Shown here: positions 46,132 through 55,984 of the stretch, one piece after another
How positions within the stretch are numbered: the first letter of the stretch is position 1
Layout of the letters: every line of letters begins with the position of its first letter
Assembly (NCBI GenBank): GCA_963752855.1
Contig: CAVVZX010000052.1
Coordinates: 124,001-188,000 of the forward strand
Length of the DNA: 64,000 nt
Origin: DATJPW01 sp963752855
GTDB taxonomy: Bacteria; Desulfobacterota; Desulfomonilia; Desulfomonilales; Desulfomonilaceae
Reading direction: 5' to 3'
Translations under genes and position numbers: made by a program
The notes under the pieces: generated by a model
Databases searched by the model: none
The model's input: the letters and a program-made list of their open reading frames with translations, nothing else
What the model was told of the DNA's origin: nothing

Positions 46132-46388
46132 GTGATCTCCCCTAATCCTCAAGGATGTGCGGTGGTAGATGTCTTGTGCTGATATTCGTTTTCCCCGGCC
46201 GCTTGTGAATGGCATCGAAATAATCTTCTATGGTTTAGCGGTCGCCTGTCAAGCTTTGCGCATGATTGCGATTTACTCGGGTTCGACGACCTTAGAGAAT
46301 TATCAACGGGTTGAATAAGCTCAATGAGTGAATAGTATAAAGTTAAGACTGTCGGAATGGGACGGTTGATTGATGAGGAGTGATTCCA

Positions 46389-46547
46389 ATGTTAAGACAC
46401 AGAGTTAAAGGTAATCTAAAGCAGGCGAAAGGCAAAATTCAAGAAAAATGGGGATGGCGGACTCACCGGTATTCCAGCGTTCTCAGTGGAATATTCAGCC
46501 AAGTGGTCGGCAAAATACAATCAATGTACGGCCGACTGGGGCATTGA
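46389..46547 (+). CDS. CsbD-like small stress protein
   Basis: A 52-residue protein with the CsbD start HRVKGNLKQAKGKIQEKWG and the terminal QVVGKIQSMYGRL. The middle (about 24-38) differs from the family, possibly from compensating indels. GAGGAG lies about 8 bases upstream. CsbD proteins are stress-induced; their role is poorly defined. Confidence 0.6.
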   Translation: MLRHRVKGNLKQAKGKIQEKWGWRTHRYSSVLSGIFSQVVGKIQSMYGRLGH

Positions 46548-46561
46548 TGGATGAAGGATTT

Positions 46562-46630
46562 CCGGGGAGGGACTTTTTGTCCCGCGTTCTGCGCGGGATC
46601 CCTCCCCGGACCCCACCCCAAAAACTCCTA
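46562..46630. repeat. Hairpin element, copy 2
   Basis: Outer arms CCGGGGAGGG (46562-46571) and CCCTCCCCGG (46600-46609) enclose an inner hairpin TCCCGCG/CGCGGGA. The flanks (GAAGGATTT before, ACCCCACCCCAAAAACTC after) match the element at 39045-39100. Confidence 0.6.
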
Positions 46631-46859
46631 TATTTTGTCTGCCGACTGTCGTGTTCGCCTGGAACAATTCTTTCAGGTTTCCACACCCTGTCGCCCCGCT
46701 ACTCATGCGCTTTCCATTGTCTGTCCATCCATTTCAATGCGTATCTTTGTTGAGTTGAGGCATAATCCGTTTGCAAAACGAAGGCTTCCCCGGCTACTCT
46801 TTCAAAAGCTCATACATTTGAACCGTTTTTAATATCAAGCATTAACAGGTGACGCAAAT

Positions 46860-47936
46860 ATGAAAGACCACAAAATTGCAGTCATCCCCGGAGACGGGAT
46901 TGGCAAAGAAGTGATGCCGGAAGGGCTTCGAGTAGTGGAAGCCGCTGCCCGAAAATACGGAATCGGTATAGAACCCACGCATTTCGACTGGGCCTGCGCG
47001 GACTACTATGTCAAACACGGCCGGATGATGCCGACCGACTGGTTCGATAGGCTCAAGGAATATGACGCGATTTACTTCGGCGCGGTGGGCTGGCCGGAGG
47101 TGGTGCCGGACCACATATCCCTCTGGGGATCGCTGCTCCAGTTCCGCCAGGGGTTCGATCAGTACGTGAATCTCCGTCCCGTAAGACTGATGGCAGGCGT
47201 GCCATGTCCTCTGGCCGGTCGGAAACCGGGTGACATCGAGTTCTACGTGGTGCGTGAGAACACCGAAGGAGAGTACTCGGATATCGGCGGAATAAAATTC
47301 AAAGGCACGGACAGGGAAGTAGTTGTTCAGGAATCGGTCTTCAGCCGAAAAGGTGTGGATCGAATTCTCAAGTACGCTTTTGAAATGGCGCGGAGTCGCC
47401 CGAAGAAACACCTTACTTCCGCGACCAAGTCCAACGGCATGGCCATCAGCATGCCCTACTGGGACGAGCGAGTCGAGCTGATGGCAAAGCAATACCCTGA
47501 TGTGCGCTGGGACAAATACCACATCGATATCCTTTGCGCTCGATTCGTCTTGAGCCCGGAACGATTCGATGTGGTAGTGGGTTCCAACCTGTTCGGTGAC
47601 ATCCTCTCCGACCTGGGGCCCGCGTGCGCTGGAACCATCGGGATCGCGCCTTCGGCCAATATCAATCCGGAGCGGGTGTTCCCCTCAATGTTCGAGCCGG
47701 TGCACGGCTCCGCGCCCGACATCTATGGGCAGAACATAGCGAATCCCATTGGCGCAATCTGGTCAGGCGCAATGATGCTCGAATTCCTGGGCAATGGGAA
47801 TGAGGCGCACACAGCGGCGCACGACGCCATCATCAAGGCGATCGAAACTATAGTGATCGAGGGACCCCGCACGAAAGATATGGGAGGCGAAGCCAACACC
47901 ACTGACGTAGGCAAAGCCATTGCAGAGGCGATCTAG
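46860..47936 (+). CDS. Tartrate/D-malate dehydrogenase-like oxidative decarboxylase
   Basis: A 358-residue member of the isopropylmalate/isocitrate dehydrogenase family. The N-terminus is IAVIPGDGIGKEVMPEGL. The substrate-loop region GAVGWPEVVPDHISLWGSLL (about 66-85) is typical of tartrate/D-malate dehydrogenases rather than LeuB. Further motifs are YVVRENTEGEYSDIGG (about 124-139), the metal-site DVVVGSNLFGDILSDLGP (about 239-256) and FEPVHGSAPDI (NAD-binding, about 279-289). Distinguishing tartrate from D-malate needs assay. It is not co-oriented with the neighbouring ThDP gene. Confidence 0.85.
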   Translation: MKDHKIAVIPGDGIGKEVMPEGLRVVEAAARKYGIGIEPTHFDWACADYYVKHGRMMPTDWFDRLKEYDAIYFGAVGWPEVVPDHISLWGSLLQFRQGFDQYVNLRPVRLMAGVPCPLAGRKPGDIEFYVVRENTEGEYSDIGGIKFKGTDREVVVQESVFSRKGVDRILKYAFEMARSRPKKHLTSATKSNGMAISMPYWDERVELMAKQYPDVRWDKYHIDILCARFVLSPERFDVVVGSNLFGDILSDLGPACAGTIGIAPSANINPERVFPSMFEPVHGSAPDIYGQNIANPIGAIWSGAMMLEFLGNGNEAHTAAHDAIIKAIETIVIEGPRTKDMGGEANTTDVGKAIAEAI

Positions 47937-48315
47937 CGAGGGAGCGAAAATTGTAGGCCGACGAGCCCATGCTTTCGATTGCTCGGATCGCGCTTATTAT
48001 CATGAATTCCCCAATTCCCCGAAACGAAGCAAGCCCCTCTTGCGTCTGAACTTCGGGGCTATGAAAACGGTTTCATAGGCTCGCTCCACCTAAAGCAGGA
48101 GAACGGTCCCCGCTCGCCATTTTACAACCTGTAAAAGAAGCGGACAGCCGGACAGTCCGCAATCCCCTTGCAAGCATCGTCATTGAATCGTTTGAAGCGT
48201 CTCCCCACGACTTCTAGCCGCAGCGTGGGACTCCGGCGCCTTGGCACGCCGGTTGCTTGTTATGTTTCAGATTTTTCGAGCGCCCTACGTCTTTGATTCG
48301 ATCTGCCGAGGGAAA

Positions 48316-50152
48316 ATGATGTTCGCAGAAATTAGGCCTGATGGCGCGGTCAATTCACAAGCGACGGATTTGCGCGCTCGATCTTATCCCAAACTATTTC
48401 GCCGATTCATTCTTGTTTCAGTAACCTGCTCCGTGCTGCCGCTACTGCTGGTAGGCTGGATCAGCTATCTATATTATTCTCGATTTTCCATGTCGAGGAT
48501 GGCGGATTATTTTCAACGAACGGTTGAATACAATCGAAAAATCGCTGAATCCTTTCTCCGCGAGCGCACATCAGAGCTGAAACTAATGGCTAGCACACAT
48601 TCCTTGAGCTTCCTGGAAGATTCCTCAAACCTTAAAGAAATCTTTCACGCCTTGAATCAGCAAGGGTCCTATTTCACGGATTTGGGTCTCATCGGTGAAT
48701 CGGGAAAGCATTTGGCGTACATCGGGCCCTATGACCTGATGGATAAGGACTATTCCGAAACCTTCTGGTTTAAGGAAGTCATGGCGAAAGGCGTCTACGT
48801 CAGTGATATGTTTATGGGATATCGCCAAGCTCCACATTTCATAATAGCGGTCCTTTCCCCAAAAGGGGGCAGTACCTGGATTTTGAGAGCCACAATTTAT
48901 ACCGAGTTCCTTAGTTCTTTGGTCGAAACTGCGACCCTCGGCAAAACAGGCGAGGTTTTTTTGGTGAACAGGGAAGGGCTGTATCAGACCAGCCCCAGGT
49001 TCAAAGGCAAGATTATGGATAAGGCGCCTTTGACCATGGACTCATTCACAAGGGATAGCGGCATACTTATTACCGACCCCGCCGGGCCCATGCATTCATT
49101 CACGCCGGAGGACGGCACGCTAGATGCTGACTTGATCAGATACGGTCGGATGCAAGCCGGTTCGCGACAGGTCGTGGCCTATTCATGGCTCAAGAATCCG
49201 AATTGGTTGCTCGTCGTGAAGCAGGATTTTTCCGAGGTGTTTGGTGACATCAACCACGCGAACACTGCCATACTGGTGCTTTTACATTTGAGCATTCTCG
49301 CAATTCTGGTCGTCTCCGTCTTTACCGCTCGATACATGATCAAGGCCATCAAGAAACGGGATCAACAGGCAGATGTGTTAAACAGACAACTTATGCAGGC
49401 CAGCAAGCTGGCTTCTATCGGAGAACTGGCCGCAGGCGTTGCGCATGAGATAAACAACCCGTTGGCCGTCATTTTGACTGAAAGTCAGGTCATACGGGAT
49501 TTGAGCGAAGAAGCAAAAAACCTGGATGGAGACTTCACGGATCAACTTGCGCTATCTCTGTCCCAGGTCGATTCCCAAGTGCAGCGATGCAGCCATATTA
49601 CGCAGAATTTACTCCGCTTTTCTCGAAGAATTGCGGCAGCTTCACAGTTTGTAGATCTCAACAGCGCCTTGAGAGAAGTATTGGGCCTTCTGGAAAAAAA
49701 GGCAAACAGCGCCGGGGTCCAAATATTTTCGGATTTTCAGGAGAACCTGCCAAGGCTTAAGGCAGATCCTTTTGAGCTTGAACAGGTATTTCTGAATCTC
49801 GATTAGCAACGCTATTGACGCCCATGAAGGCAAGCCTTCCGGCAGTATCCGGATTGCCACACGATTCGATAAAGACGGCAAGAGGATTGTAGCGACCGTT
49901 TCCGATACAGGTTCGGGCATTCAAGACAAAGATTTGGAGCGCGTATTCGACCCCTTCTTCACAACCAAGCCCGTGGGCAAAGGGACAGGGCTGGGGCTGT
50001 CGATTTCGTACAGCATCATCAAGCAGATGGGAGGCGACATTTCAGTGCAAAGCGAACCGGGCGAAGGCGCTGAATTCACAGTCTTCCTACCTTGTACGAC
50101 CGAGCAAAGTGAAATCTTGGAGGACTCGACCGAGAAAGGACCGTCCGGATGA
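48316..50152 (+). CDS. dCache-type sensor histidine kinase (one +1 frameshift in the N box)
   Basis: About 611 residues after removing an extra G at about 49801. A transmembrane helix (VTCSVLPLLLVGWISYLYY), an extracytoplasmic Cache-like sensor (about 65-340), a second helix (AILVLLHLSILAILVVSVF), then the HisKA dimerisation domain with the phosphorylated His in ELAAGVAHEINNPLAVIL. The frame is broken just before the N box (LISNAIDAH). The HATPase continues with DTGSGIQDKDLERVFDPFF and GKGTGLGLSISYSIIKQMGG. It overlaps the following response regulator by 4 bases (ATGA), showing coupling. Confidence 0.85.
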
Positions 50153-50529
50153 GAAAGCCCAGGCTGCTCTTGGTGGATGATGACATGCCGTTTACCAGAA
50201 ATCTGGTATGGCTTCTGTCTCGACGCGGATACGAGGTTTCGGCCGTTAACGACGGTCAGAGCGCGCTGCGGATTGTTGAGGAACAAGAGTTCGACGTGAT
50301 TATTCTGGACCGCAAGATGCCCGGCATAGACGGCATAGCGACTCTCAAGGAGCTGAAAAAGAAAAGACCCCAGGTGGAAGTGATTATACTCACAGGAGCA
50401 GCTTCTGTTGAATCGGCCCTTGACGGTGTTCAGCTTGGAGCTTACGACTACGCCACAAAGCCTATACAGCTAAGTGATCTGGAAGAAAAAATCGGCCATG
50501 CGTTTGAACGCAAGCTGTTGCAGGAATGA
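50149..50529 (+). CDS. Single-domain response regulator 1
   Basis: A 126-residue receiver domain, no output domain. Acidic pocket LVDDD, phosphoacceptor Asp in VIILDRKMPGIDG (about 51-63), Thr in LTGAA and Lys in ATKPI. Translationally coupled to the sensor kinase by a 4-base overlap, so it is the probable direct partner. Confidence 0.9.
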   Translation: MRKPRLLLVDDDMPFTRNLVWLLSRRGYEVSAVNDGQSALRIVEEQEFDVIILDRKMPGIDGIATLKELKKKRPQVEVIILTGAASVESALDGVQLGAYDYATKPIQLSDLEEKIGHAFERKLLQE

Positions 50530-50561
50530 AATAATTATCTAGGCCCACGGAGTTATATTCA

Positions 50562-50963
50562 ATGACCAGTAGAATACGAGCCCTTTTAGTAGACGATGAA
50601 AAAGTCTTCATAGAATCACTGACCAAAGTACTCATTAGGCGCGGGATAAGTGTGCAAGCTGCCCCTGATGGCTATAAGGCCCTGGAGTTGCTGAAAAATG
50701 GCGGATTTGACGTCATAGTGCTGGATATGCGTATGCCCGGCCTGGATGGGCTTGGCACTTTGAAGGCTATTCGGGAGCACGATACACTCACTCCGGTAAT
50801 TGTTCTTACAGGCGCCATAGATGTGAAGCAGGTGTCGGACGCTTTGAAAGCGGGGGCGGCAGAAGTTTTACTGAAGCCGTGCCCGGTGGAAAATTTGGTT
50901 TCCTGTATTGAAGACGCATACGAGCGCAAGGGATTTGCTGTAGAAGTTGCGGAAACGCGCTAA
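50562..50963 (+). CDS. Single-domain response regulator 2
   Basis: A 133-residue receiver, LLVDDEKVFIESL, phosphoacceptor in VIVLDMRMPGLDGLGTL, Thr in LTGAI and Lys in LLKPC. No output domain. It follows the first receiver by 32 bases. The pair with one kinase suggests a phosphorelay or signal-sink arrangement. Confidence 0.9.
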   Translation: MTSRIRALLVDDEKVFIESLTKVLIRRGISVQAAPDGYKALELLKNGGFDVIVLDMRMPGLDGLGTLKAIREHDTLTPVIVLTGAIDVKQVSDALKAGAAEVLLKPCPVENLVSCIEDAYERKGFAVEVAETR

Positions 50964-51186
50964 ATCACAGTCAGAAGAAGTTTGATCCGTATTATTCCTC
51001 ATTTGGTTCCAATTGAGCGTCGGAATCAAGATAAATATCCGAGACAACATATTGCCATAATCAGTATAAATGAACATGGCTATCTCGTGCCATATGAGCA
51101 AGAAGGAGAGGCGCCATATCTTTCGTGGGCTCCGCAAACGGCGTTTTGCTATGAATGGCTGCTTCTTGATGGATGGGTCGGGATGC
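50964..51186 (+). other. Short unassigned region between the receiver genes and the radical SAM gene
   Basis: An 87-codon frame at 50982-51245 (INEHGYLVPYEQEGEAPYL near the middle) faintly recalls small toxin-like proteins, but it overlaps the end of the opposing radical SAM gene and lacks a ribosome site. I see no convincing gene. Confidence 0.35.
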
Positions 51187-52665
51187 TCATAGGGCGTAAG
51201 CGAAGTTATTGTAGCTCATTAGCGCAAGGATGGTGGATATCCTGACCTCTTTGTCAAACACACGAGGCAGTATACTCATGATAAACTTGGAGCGGTCTAT
51301 GTTACCGGAAATCAGTAACGTCGCGAGTCGAGCGGCAAAAAGAAAGCGGTACGCAGACTTCACCGGATCAAATTCATTGGAATGTTTCCAAAAATCCCTG
51401 CCCCAGTAGTAGTTCAGTTTTCTCAATATCGAGTCAAAAGAATAGACTGATCTCATGACCGTCCTGTATCCCTGCAACAGATCATTTGCAGACATCCTGG
51501 CTGGGGAAAAGACAACATGTTGCGTGTCATATTTGCTCCAGTCTTTGTGAAGGATCCTGCCCTCTGCTTCAAGTCGTTTGAATAACCGGGTTCCCGGCAA
51601 GGGAGTAAGGATATTAATCAACGGCATTAAGAGGTTTGCTTCTCGAATAAAACCTATTAGCTCATCAAATGTAGCTTGGGAATCAAAATCATAACCCACG
51701 ATAAATGAGCTGTGGACCAATATACCATACGATTGTATTTTTCTAATTGCTTCCAAATAGTCAAATCGTCGATTAATTTTCTTTTGCATCATCGCAAGGT
51801 TCTCTTCGGATATCGACTCAAATCCAATAAAGACCGCCCCGCACCCACTGGCCCTCATCAATTCCAGTAGCTCGGTTTCCTCTGAAATATTGATAGACGC
51901 CTGACACATCCAGTTGATGTTGTGCGGCTTGAGAGCCAAAAACAGTTCCTTGGCGAATGCCTTGTTGGCGATAATATTGTCATCGGCAAAGAATATGGCC
52001 TTTTTCTTCTTATATCCGGCATGACAATTATTGATACCCCGAATCTCTGAGATGACCTGCTCTATAGTTTTGTTTCTAATTGTCCGCCCGTCAAAGGCAT
52101 GCACTGCGCAGAATTCGCAATGGAACGGGCAGCCTTTGGAGGTCTGAACAAGATCAAGGAGATATCGTTCTTTCGGAAGTGATGACCTGTCGGGGATAGG
52201 AGCGGCCCGTAGATCGGCGAACCCGTCGGCTTTGTAAAGCCTCTTCAGGTGACCATTTTCGGCATCCTGTAAAACCGTGCCCCAAATATCTTCGGCCTCA
52301 CCGATTACAACGCTATCGCAGTGCGGAAGAGCATCTTCCGGACACATTGAAGGATGTATGCCACCCAAGACCGTTTTGGCTCCTCTCGCCCGGTAGGCTT
52401 CGGATATCGCATAGGCTCTCTTGGCAAACATCGTCCTTACCGTGATTCCTGCAAGGTCTGCCTGCCAAGTGTAATCAATATCTTCGATGTTCTCGTCAAA
52501 GACCCTAATCTCGTGTTGCGGCGGGGTTAGTGATGTCAGAGTGGGGATGGCCAGGAGATATGAAATATGCTTTTTGGAAAGGAGGAATGTCGCGCCAAAC
52601 TTATAATCGTAGAAATTCCTTTGAGAGTCAGAGCTGTTCCGCGGAATTATTAAGGCTATTTTCAT
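51187..52665 (-). CDS. B12-binding domain radical SAM protein
   Basis: A 492-residue enzyme. N-terminal B12-binding-like domain (ALIIPRNSSDSQRNFYDYKF, GAKTVLGGIHPSMCPEDAL, VVIGEAEDIW). Radical SAM motif CPFHCEFCAVHAFDG (about 186-200), then IFFADDNIIANKAFAKELF, VFIGFESISEENLAMMQKK and ILVHSSFIVGYDFDSQ. The C-terminal segment (about 370-492) is helical. This architecture is common in hopanoid, lipid or methylation pathways; the substrate is unknown. It follows the glycosyltransferase gene by 55 bases on the same strand, so the two form an operon. Confidence 0.82.
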   Translation of the reverse strand: MKIALIIPRNSSDSQRNFYDYKFGATFLLSKKHISYLLAIPTLTSLTPPQHEIRVFDENIEDIDYTWQADLAGITVRTMFAKRAYAISEAYRARGAKTVLGGIHPSMCPEDALPHCDSVVIGEAEDIWGTVLQDAENGHLKRLYKADGFADLRAAPIPDRSSLPKERYLLDLVQTSKGCPFHCEFCAVHAFDGRTIRNKTIEQVISEIRGINNCHAGYKKKKAIFFADDNIIANKAFAKELFLALKPHNINWMCQASINISEETELLELMRASGCGAVFIGFESISEENLAMMQKKINRRFDYLEAIRKIQSYGILVHSSFIVGYDFDSQATFDELIGFIREANLLMPLINILTPLPGTRLFKRLEAEGRILHKDWSKYDTQHVVFSPARMSANDLLQGYRTVMRSVYSFDSILRKLNYYWGRDFWKHSNEFDPVKSAYRFLFAARLATLLISGNIDRSKFIMSILPRVFDKEVRISTILALMSYNNFAYAL

Positions 52666-52720
52666 TTTTGTCTTTTCACTCTTCCCACGGCTAACAGACA
52701 CTATGCAAACGGGAAGGTTC

Positions 52721-54991
52721 TCATTTTGAAAGCTGAATTCTTTGGGCCTTGAGCTCGGAAAGACCGAGGACTGCAAGAAGGTAGCACACGACGGATTCCG
52801 CCCCTTTATTAGTACTGATTCCATTGGCGTCGATACCGTCGGCTACCGAGCCGTCGGCAAAATCATAGAGCGCAGTATTCAGTCTGTTTCTTCCCAGGAA
52901 CCAGTCAAAAGCAAGTCGAGCGAGTTCCAGGTACTCATTCATATTCGTTACCTCTGAAGCCGCCACGTATGCTTCCACCAGATAACCTGCATCAATGGGT
53001 TGTTGTCCAAACAGAGCTCTTTCCCCACCTTTCGGGTACCAACCTTCATTGCCGATAAGTTCAAAATATACTCCATTCCACTGCTGCTTGGCAAGAAAAT
53101 CCAATGATTCCAGAGCAACTTCCCGGTATTCTTCGCTTTGAGTTGCCTGGTAGGCACGCAGCAGCGCCTCAGGGATTTTGGCGTTTCCGTAGGTTATTGC
53201 GTTTTCGAACCAGTGCCAGTTCTCGCTCCGGTTCTCTTTGTACAGGCTAACGAGATCATCGGCCAGCTGGATCAGCGGTCGCTTGAATTGACTTGCTCCC
53301 ACGAATTTTTGCAAAAGATGGGATATCCCTATAATGGCATAGGCCTTGGCCCTTGGCGCTGCAATTTCCAGCATTCTCGGAGCGGCTTTGGCCATCATGT
53401 TTTGGGCAAGAGCCCTTATTTGCTCTTTTGGGCCCCATCTCACGACAGTTCCGAGTCCCCAAAGGACTCTGCCCAACGTATCGTCGGTTCCTTGTTGATC
53501 CTGAAATTTTCGATCATAGGACATGAAATTGTGGAAATGGCCCGTTTCTGTCTGGGAATGATTCAAAAAGCTGATGTAGGTTCGGATGAAAGGAAGAACC
53601 TGTTCGTCTTTCTCTTGATCATAATATGTCATGAGTGCGGCAAGTCCACGACCGACGTCATCAGCGCTGTACCCATGATTACGATCCGGTATACCAAAGC
53701 ACGCATGTTGCAACAGGCCCACATCGTCCGTCAAAGAAATCAAATGATCGAGTTTTATCTCGGGAAGAGTAATCAGGGGAAGCATCTTTTGCTTCCAAGA
53801 AGATTTTACTTTCAAGTCCCTTCGCTTACCAAGCATTTCCACAAACATTTCCAGGTACTGACGCCCCACCTCTCGCCACACCATTGTGCGCCCGTACTCG
53901 TAAGCCGCCTTACGCATCTTGTTCCGCCGCATGGAATCGTGGATCAAGTCGTTCAGGGCCTTGGCCATACCTTTAGCGTCGCGGAAATCTACAAGCACTC
54001 CCCGAGAATCCGCGAGCAATTCTTCCGCATGCCAATACGGGGTAGACACCACGGCCTTGCCCATCCCCACGGCGTAGGCAAGCGTACCCGATGTTATTTG
54101 TTCTTTGGCCAAATATGGGGTCAAATAAACATCGCAACAGGACATATATTCGGTTAATTCCTGCAGATCAATAAATCTATCGTGGAATACCACATTGTCC
54201 TCTAATTTCAGATCCATGACTTTTCGTTCCAAAGATAACCGATACTTCTCGCCATCAATCTTTTTAATTTCGGGATGGGTCGCTCCAAGAATGATGTAAA
54301 CAGTGTCCGGATGTTTCTCCACAACATAGGGTAGCGCTTCCAGGGCGGTTTCTATGCCCTTATTGGGGCTGAGCAATCCAAATGTAAGAAGAACCGTCAG
54401 GCCTTCCACATTGAACTTTTCCTTATAGAAATTAGAATCAACAAATGGGACGTCGTGAACGCCATGATGTATCACCGAGATCTTGTCCTGAGGAACGTCA
54501 TATATTTCCTGAAGCATCCGAGCCCCTTTTTGGCTCATAGTAACCACTCGTTCAGAGTAATTTATGACGTCCTCAAAAGCCTCCCGGTAATCTTTGTCGG
54601 GGTTTTCCAAAATCGTGTGTAAGGTTGTTATTACTGGTTTTTTCAAATGGGACAGCAGCACCGAAAGGTACTTCCCCGCATCACCCCCATAGATTCCGAA
54701 TTCGTGCTGCAGGCTGACCATTTGGGTCGATGAACCGTTAATATATTCGGCCGCACGAGCGTAATCACGAATTACGTTCTGCCGGATCTCAAACGTAACC
54801 TCAGCAGGGTAATCGTACCCTCCTGCTCGATCGCTTATGGCAATAACGCGATATGGTTTACCTCCCATTTCTTGCTTGATGGAAGCGCCTAGGTCGTGCG
54901 CGAATGTCGCAATTCCGCATTTCTTTGGGATGAATGTCCCAATGTAAACTACATCGAGGTCTGATATTAATATTGGGTTTTCCGCTTGCAT
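52721..54991 (-). CDS. GT4 glycosyltransferase with C-terminal alpha-helical barrel domain
   Basis: A 756-residue cytosolic enzyme. The N-terminal part (about 10-390) is a GT-B glycosyltransferase: IGTFIPKKCGIATFAHDLG, SLQHEFGIYGGDAG, SVIHHGVHDVPFVDS, LLSPNKGIETALEALPYV and ITSGTLAYAVGMGKAVVSTP. The C-terminal part (about 400-750) looks like an (alpha/alpha)6 barrel (LGRVLWGLGTVVRWGP, AKQQWNGVYFELIGNEGWY, AGYLVEAYVAASEV), seen in glycan-modifying enzymes. Acceptor and donor are unknown. The start at 54991 has GAGG six bases upstream. In an operon with the radical SAM gene. Confidence 0.82.
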   Translation of the reverse strand: MQAENPILISDLDVVYIGTFIPKKCGIATFAHDLGASIKQEMGGKPYRVIAISDRAGGYDYPAEVTFEIRQNVIRDYARAAEYINGSSTQMVSLQHEFGIYGGDAGKYLSVLLSHLKKPVITTLHTILENPDKDYREAFEDVINYSERVVTMSQKGARMLQEIYDVPQDKISVIHHGVHDVPFVDSNFYKEKFNVEGLTVLLTFGLLSPNKGIETALEALPYVVEKHPDTVYIILGATHPEIKKIDGEKYRLSLERKVMDLKLEDNVVFHDRFIDLQELTEYMSCCDVYLTPYLAKEQITSGTLAYAVGMGKAVVSTPYWHAEELLADSRGVLVDFRDAKGMAKALNDLIHDSMRRNKMRKAAYEYGRTMVWREVGRQYLEMFVEMLGKRRDLKVKSSWKQKMLPLITLPEIKLDHLISLTDDVGLLQHACFGIPDRNHGYSADDVGRGLAALMTYYDQEKDEQVLPFIRTYISFLNHSQTETGHFHNFMSYDRKFQDQQGTDDTLGRVLWGLGTVVRWGPKEQIRALAQNMMAKAAPRMLEIAAPRAKAYAIIGISHLLQKFVGASQFKRPLIQLADDLVSLYKENRSENWHWFENAITYGNAKIPEALLRAYQATQSEEYREVALESLDFLAKQQWNGVYFELIGNEGWYPKGGERALFGQQPIDAGYLVEAYVAASEVTNMNEYLELARLAFDWFLGRNRLNTALYDFADGSVADGIDANGISTNKGAESVVCYLLAVLGLSELKAQRIQLSK

Positions 54992-55015
54992 TATTGCCTC
55001 GTCTCTCCAGTGCAT

Positions 55016-55358
55016 GTGTTGATCGTCCAGCTTAGAAACTCAATCAAGATGAGCGATCCGCTGGGTGACCAATTATGAAAAAGGTATCATTTTTATCAAG
55101 TCCACTGGCCTGGAATGAGACAATGACACATTTTCGGGATAATGACTGATTTGAGTGATTGTCAGCAGCTCAATTGCGGTTGGCGGCATCCGGAAAACAA
55201 CAGTTTCTTTCATGGGGACCCAGCGAGGAGGCGAGTGGACACACATTAAAGCAACCCAAACGTAGCAACAAGATTCGATTACATGACCGGGAAAATCGGA
55301 AGCAGCAGGGTGATTAGTAAGATCCGCCATCGGCATAGAATCATTGGGTAATCATGAA
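55016..55358. other. Intergenic region without a supported gene
   Basis: A minus-strand frame at 55073-55336 exists, but its composition and lack of a ribosome site give no reason to call it. No repeats noted. Confidence 0.4.
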
Positions 55359-55703
55359 CTAGGCTCTCAACTCGTGGGCGCACATGTTTGCCACTTCACA
55401 TGCGGCCTCAAATCCTTTAGAAGTCTTACCCACGAAAATCAAATTGTGCCTACCCTTGGAGACCGTCCCAATATAGACATAATGTTGCCCGTCGCTAGTA
55501 ACAGGAGCGCACGAAAGCCACTGGAAATTGGGAAACGCAGAATTTTCTCTTTTCTTCATTGCGACGGAAATTTCGAAATAATCGAGATTATCCCATAGGC
55601 TCGCGTTCCTTAGCGCCGCCCTTAACTCGGCATGAACGTCTTTAACAAGCCGTTTGGTTAATGCTTCCCCGTCAATCTTAACTTTAGTAGGTATCATAAT
55701 CAT
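55359..55703 (-). CDS. Hypothetical protein
   Basis: A 114-residue protein: KVKIDGEALTKRLVKDVHAE, LDYFEISVAMKKRENSAFPN, HYVYIGTVSKGRHNLIFVGK, then FEAACEVANMCAHELRA. A mixed alpha/beta pattern, no motif recognised. It lies 68 bases after rpsU in the same direction and could be co-transcribed. Confidence 0.5.
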   Translation of the reverse strand: MIMIPTKVKIDGEALTKRLVKDVHAELRAALRNASLWDNLDYFEISVAMKKRENSAFPNFQWLSCAPVTSDGQHYVYIGTVSKGRHNLIFVGKTSKGFEAACEVANMCAHELRA

Positions 55704-55771
55704 GCTTCTTTTTCTTGGGGCAGATCTCCGGCAGTCTACCCAGTCAAGAGCAATGGCATCGTCCGATACGA

Positions 55772-55984
55772 TTACCTTTGCCGAGTGCGTTGCATCATCT
55801 TCCTCAGCTTTCTGAGAAGCCTCTTGCGGGCCAAGAGAGATTTCTTTTTCTTTTTGACACTGGGCTTGTCGTAAGCGCGACGCTTCTTGGCCTCTCCGAG
55901 AACTCCTGACTTCTGGAGTTGCTTCTTAAACCTCCTTAGCGCATTTTCGAAGGATTCGTCTTCTCTGACAACAACTCCCGGCAT
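55772..55984 (-). CDS. rpsU: 30S ribosomal protein S21
   Basis: A 70-residue basic protein, PGVVVREDESFENALRRFKK at the start, then SVKKKKKSLLARKRLLRKLR. This is a typical S21. AGAGG lies upstream. dnaG and rpoD, common neighbours, are absent. Confidence 0.93.
   Translation of the reverse strand: MPGVVVREDESFENALRRFKKQLQKSGVLGEAKKRRAYDKPSVKKKKKSLLARKRLLRKLRKMMQRTRQR

Noticed and set aside
46842..47522. 226-codon minus-strand frame
   Set aside because: Antisense of the tartrate/malate dehydrogenase-like gene.
53138..54157. 339-codon plus-strand frame
   Set aside because: Antisense of the glycosyltransferase gene; no start context, His/Arg-rich shadow composition.
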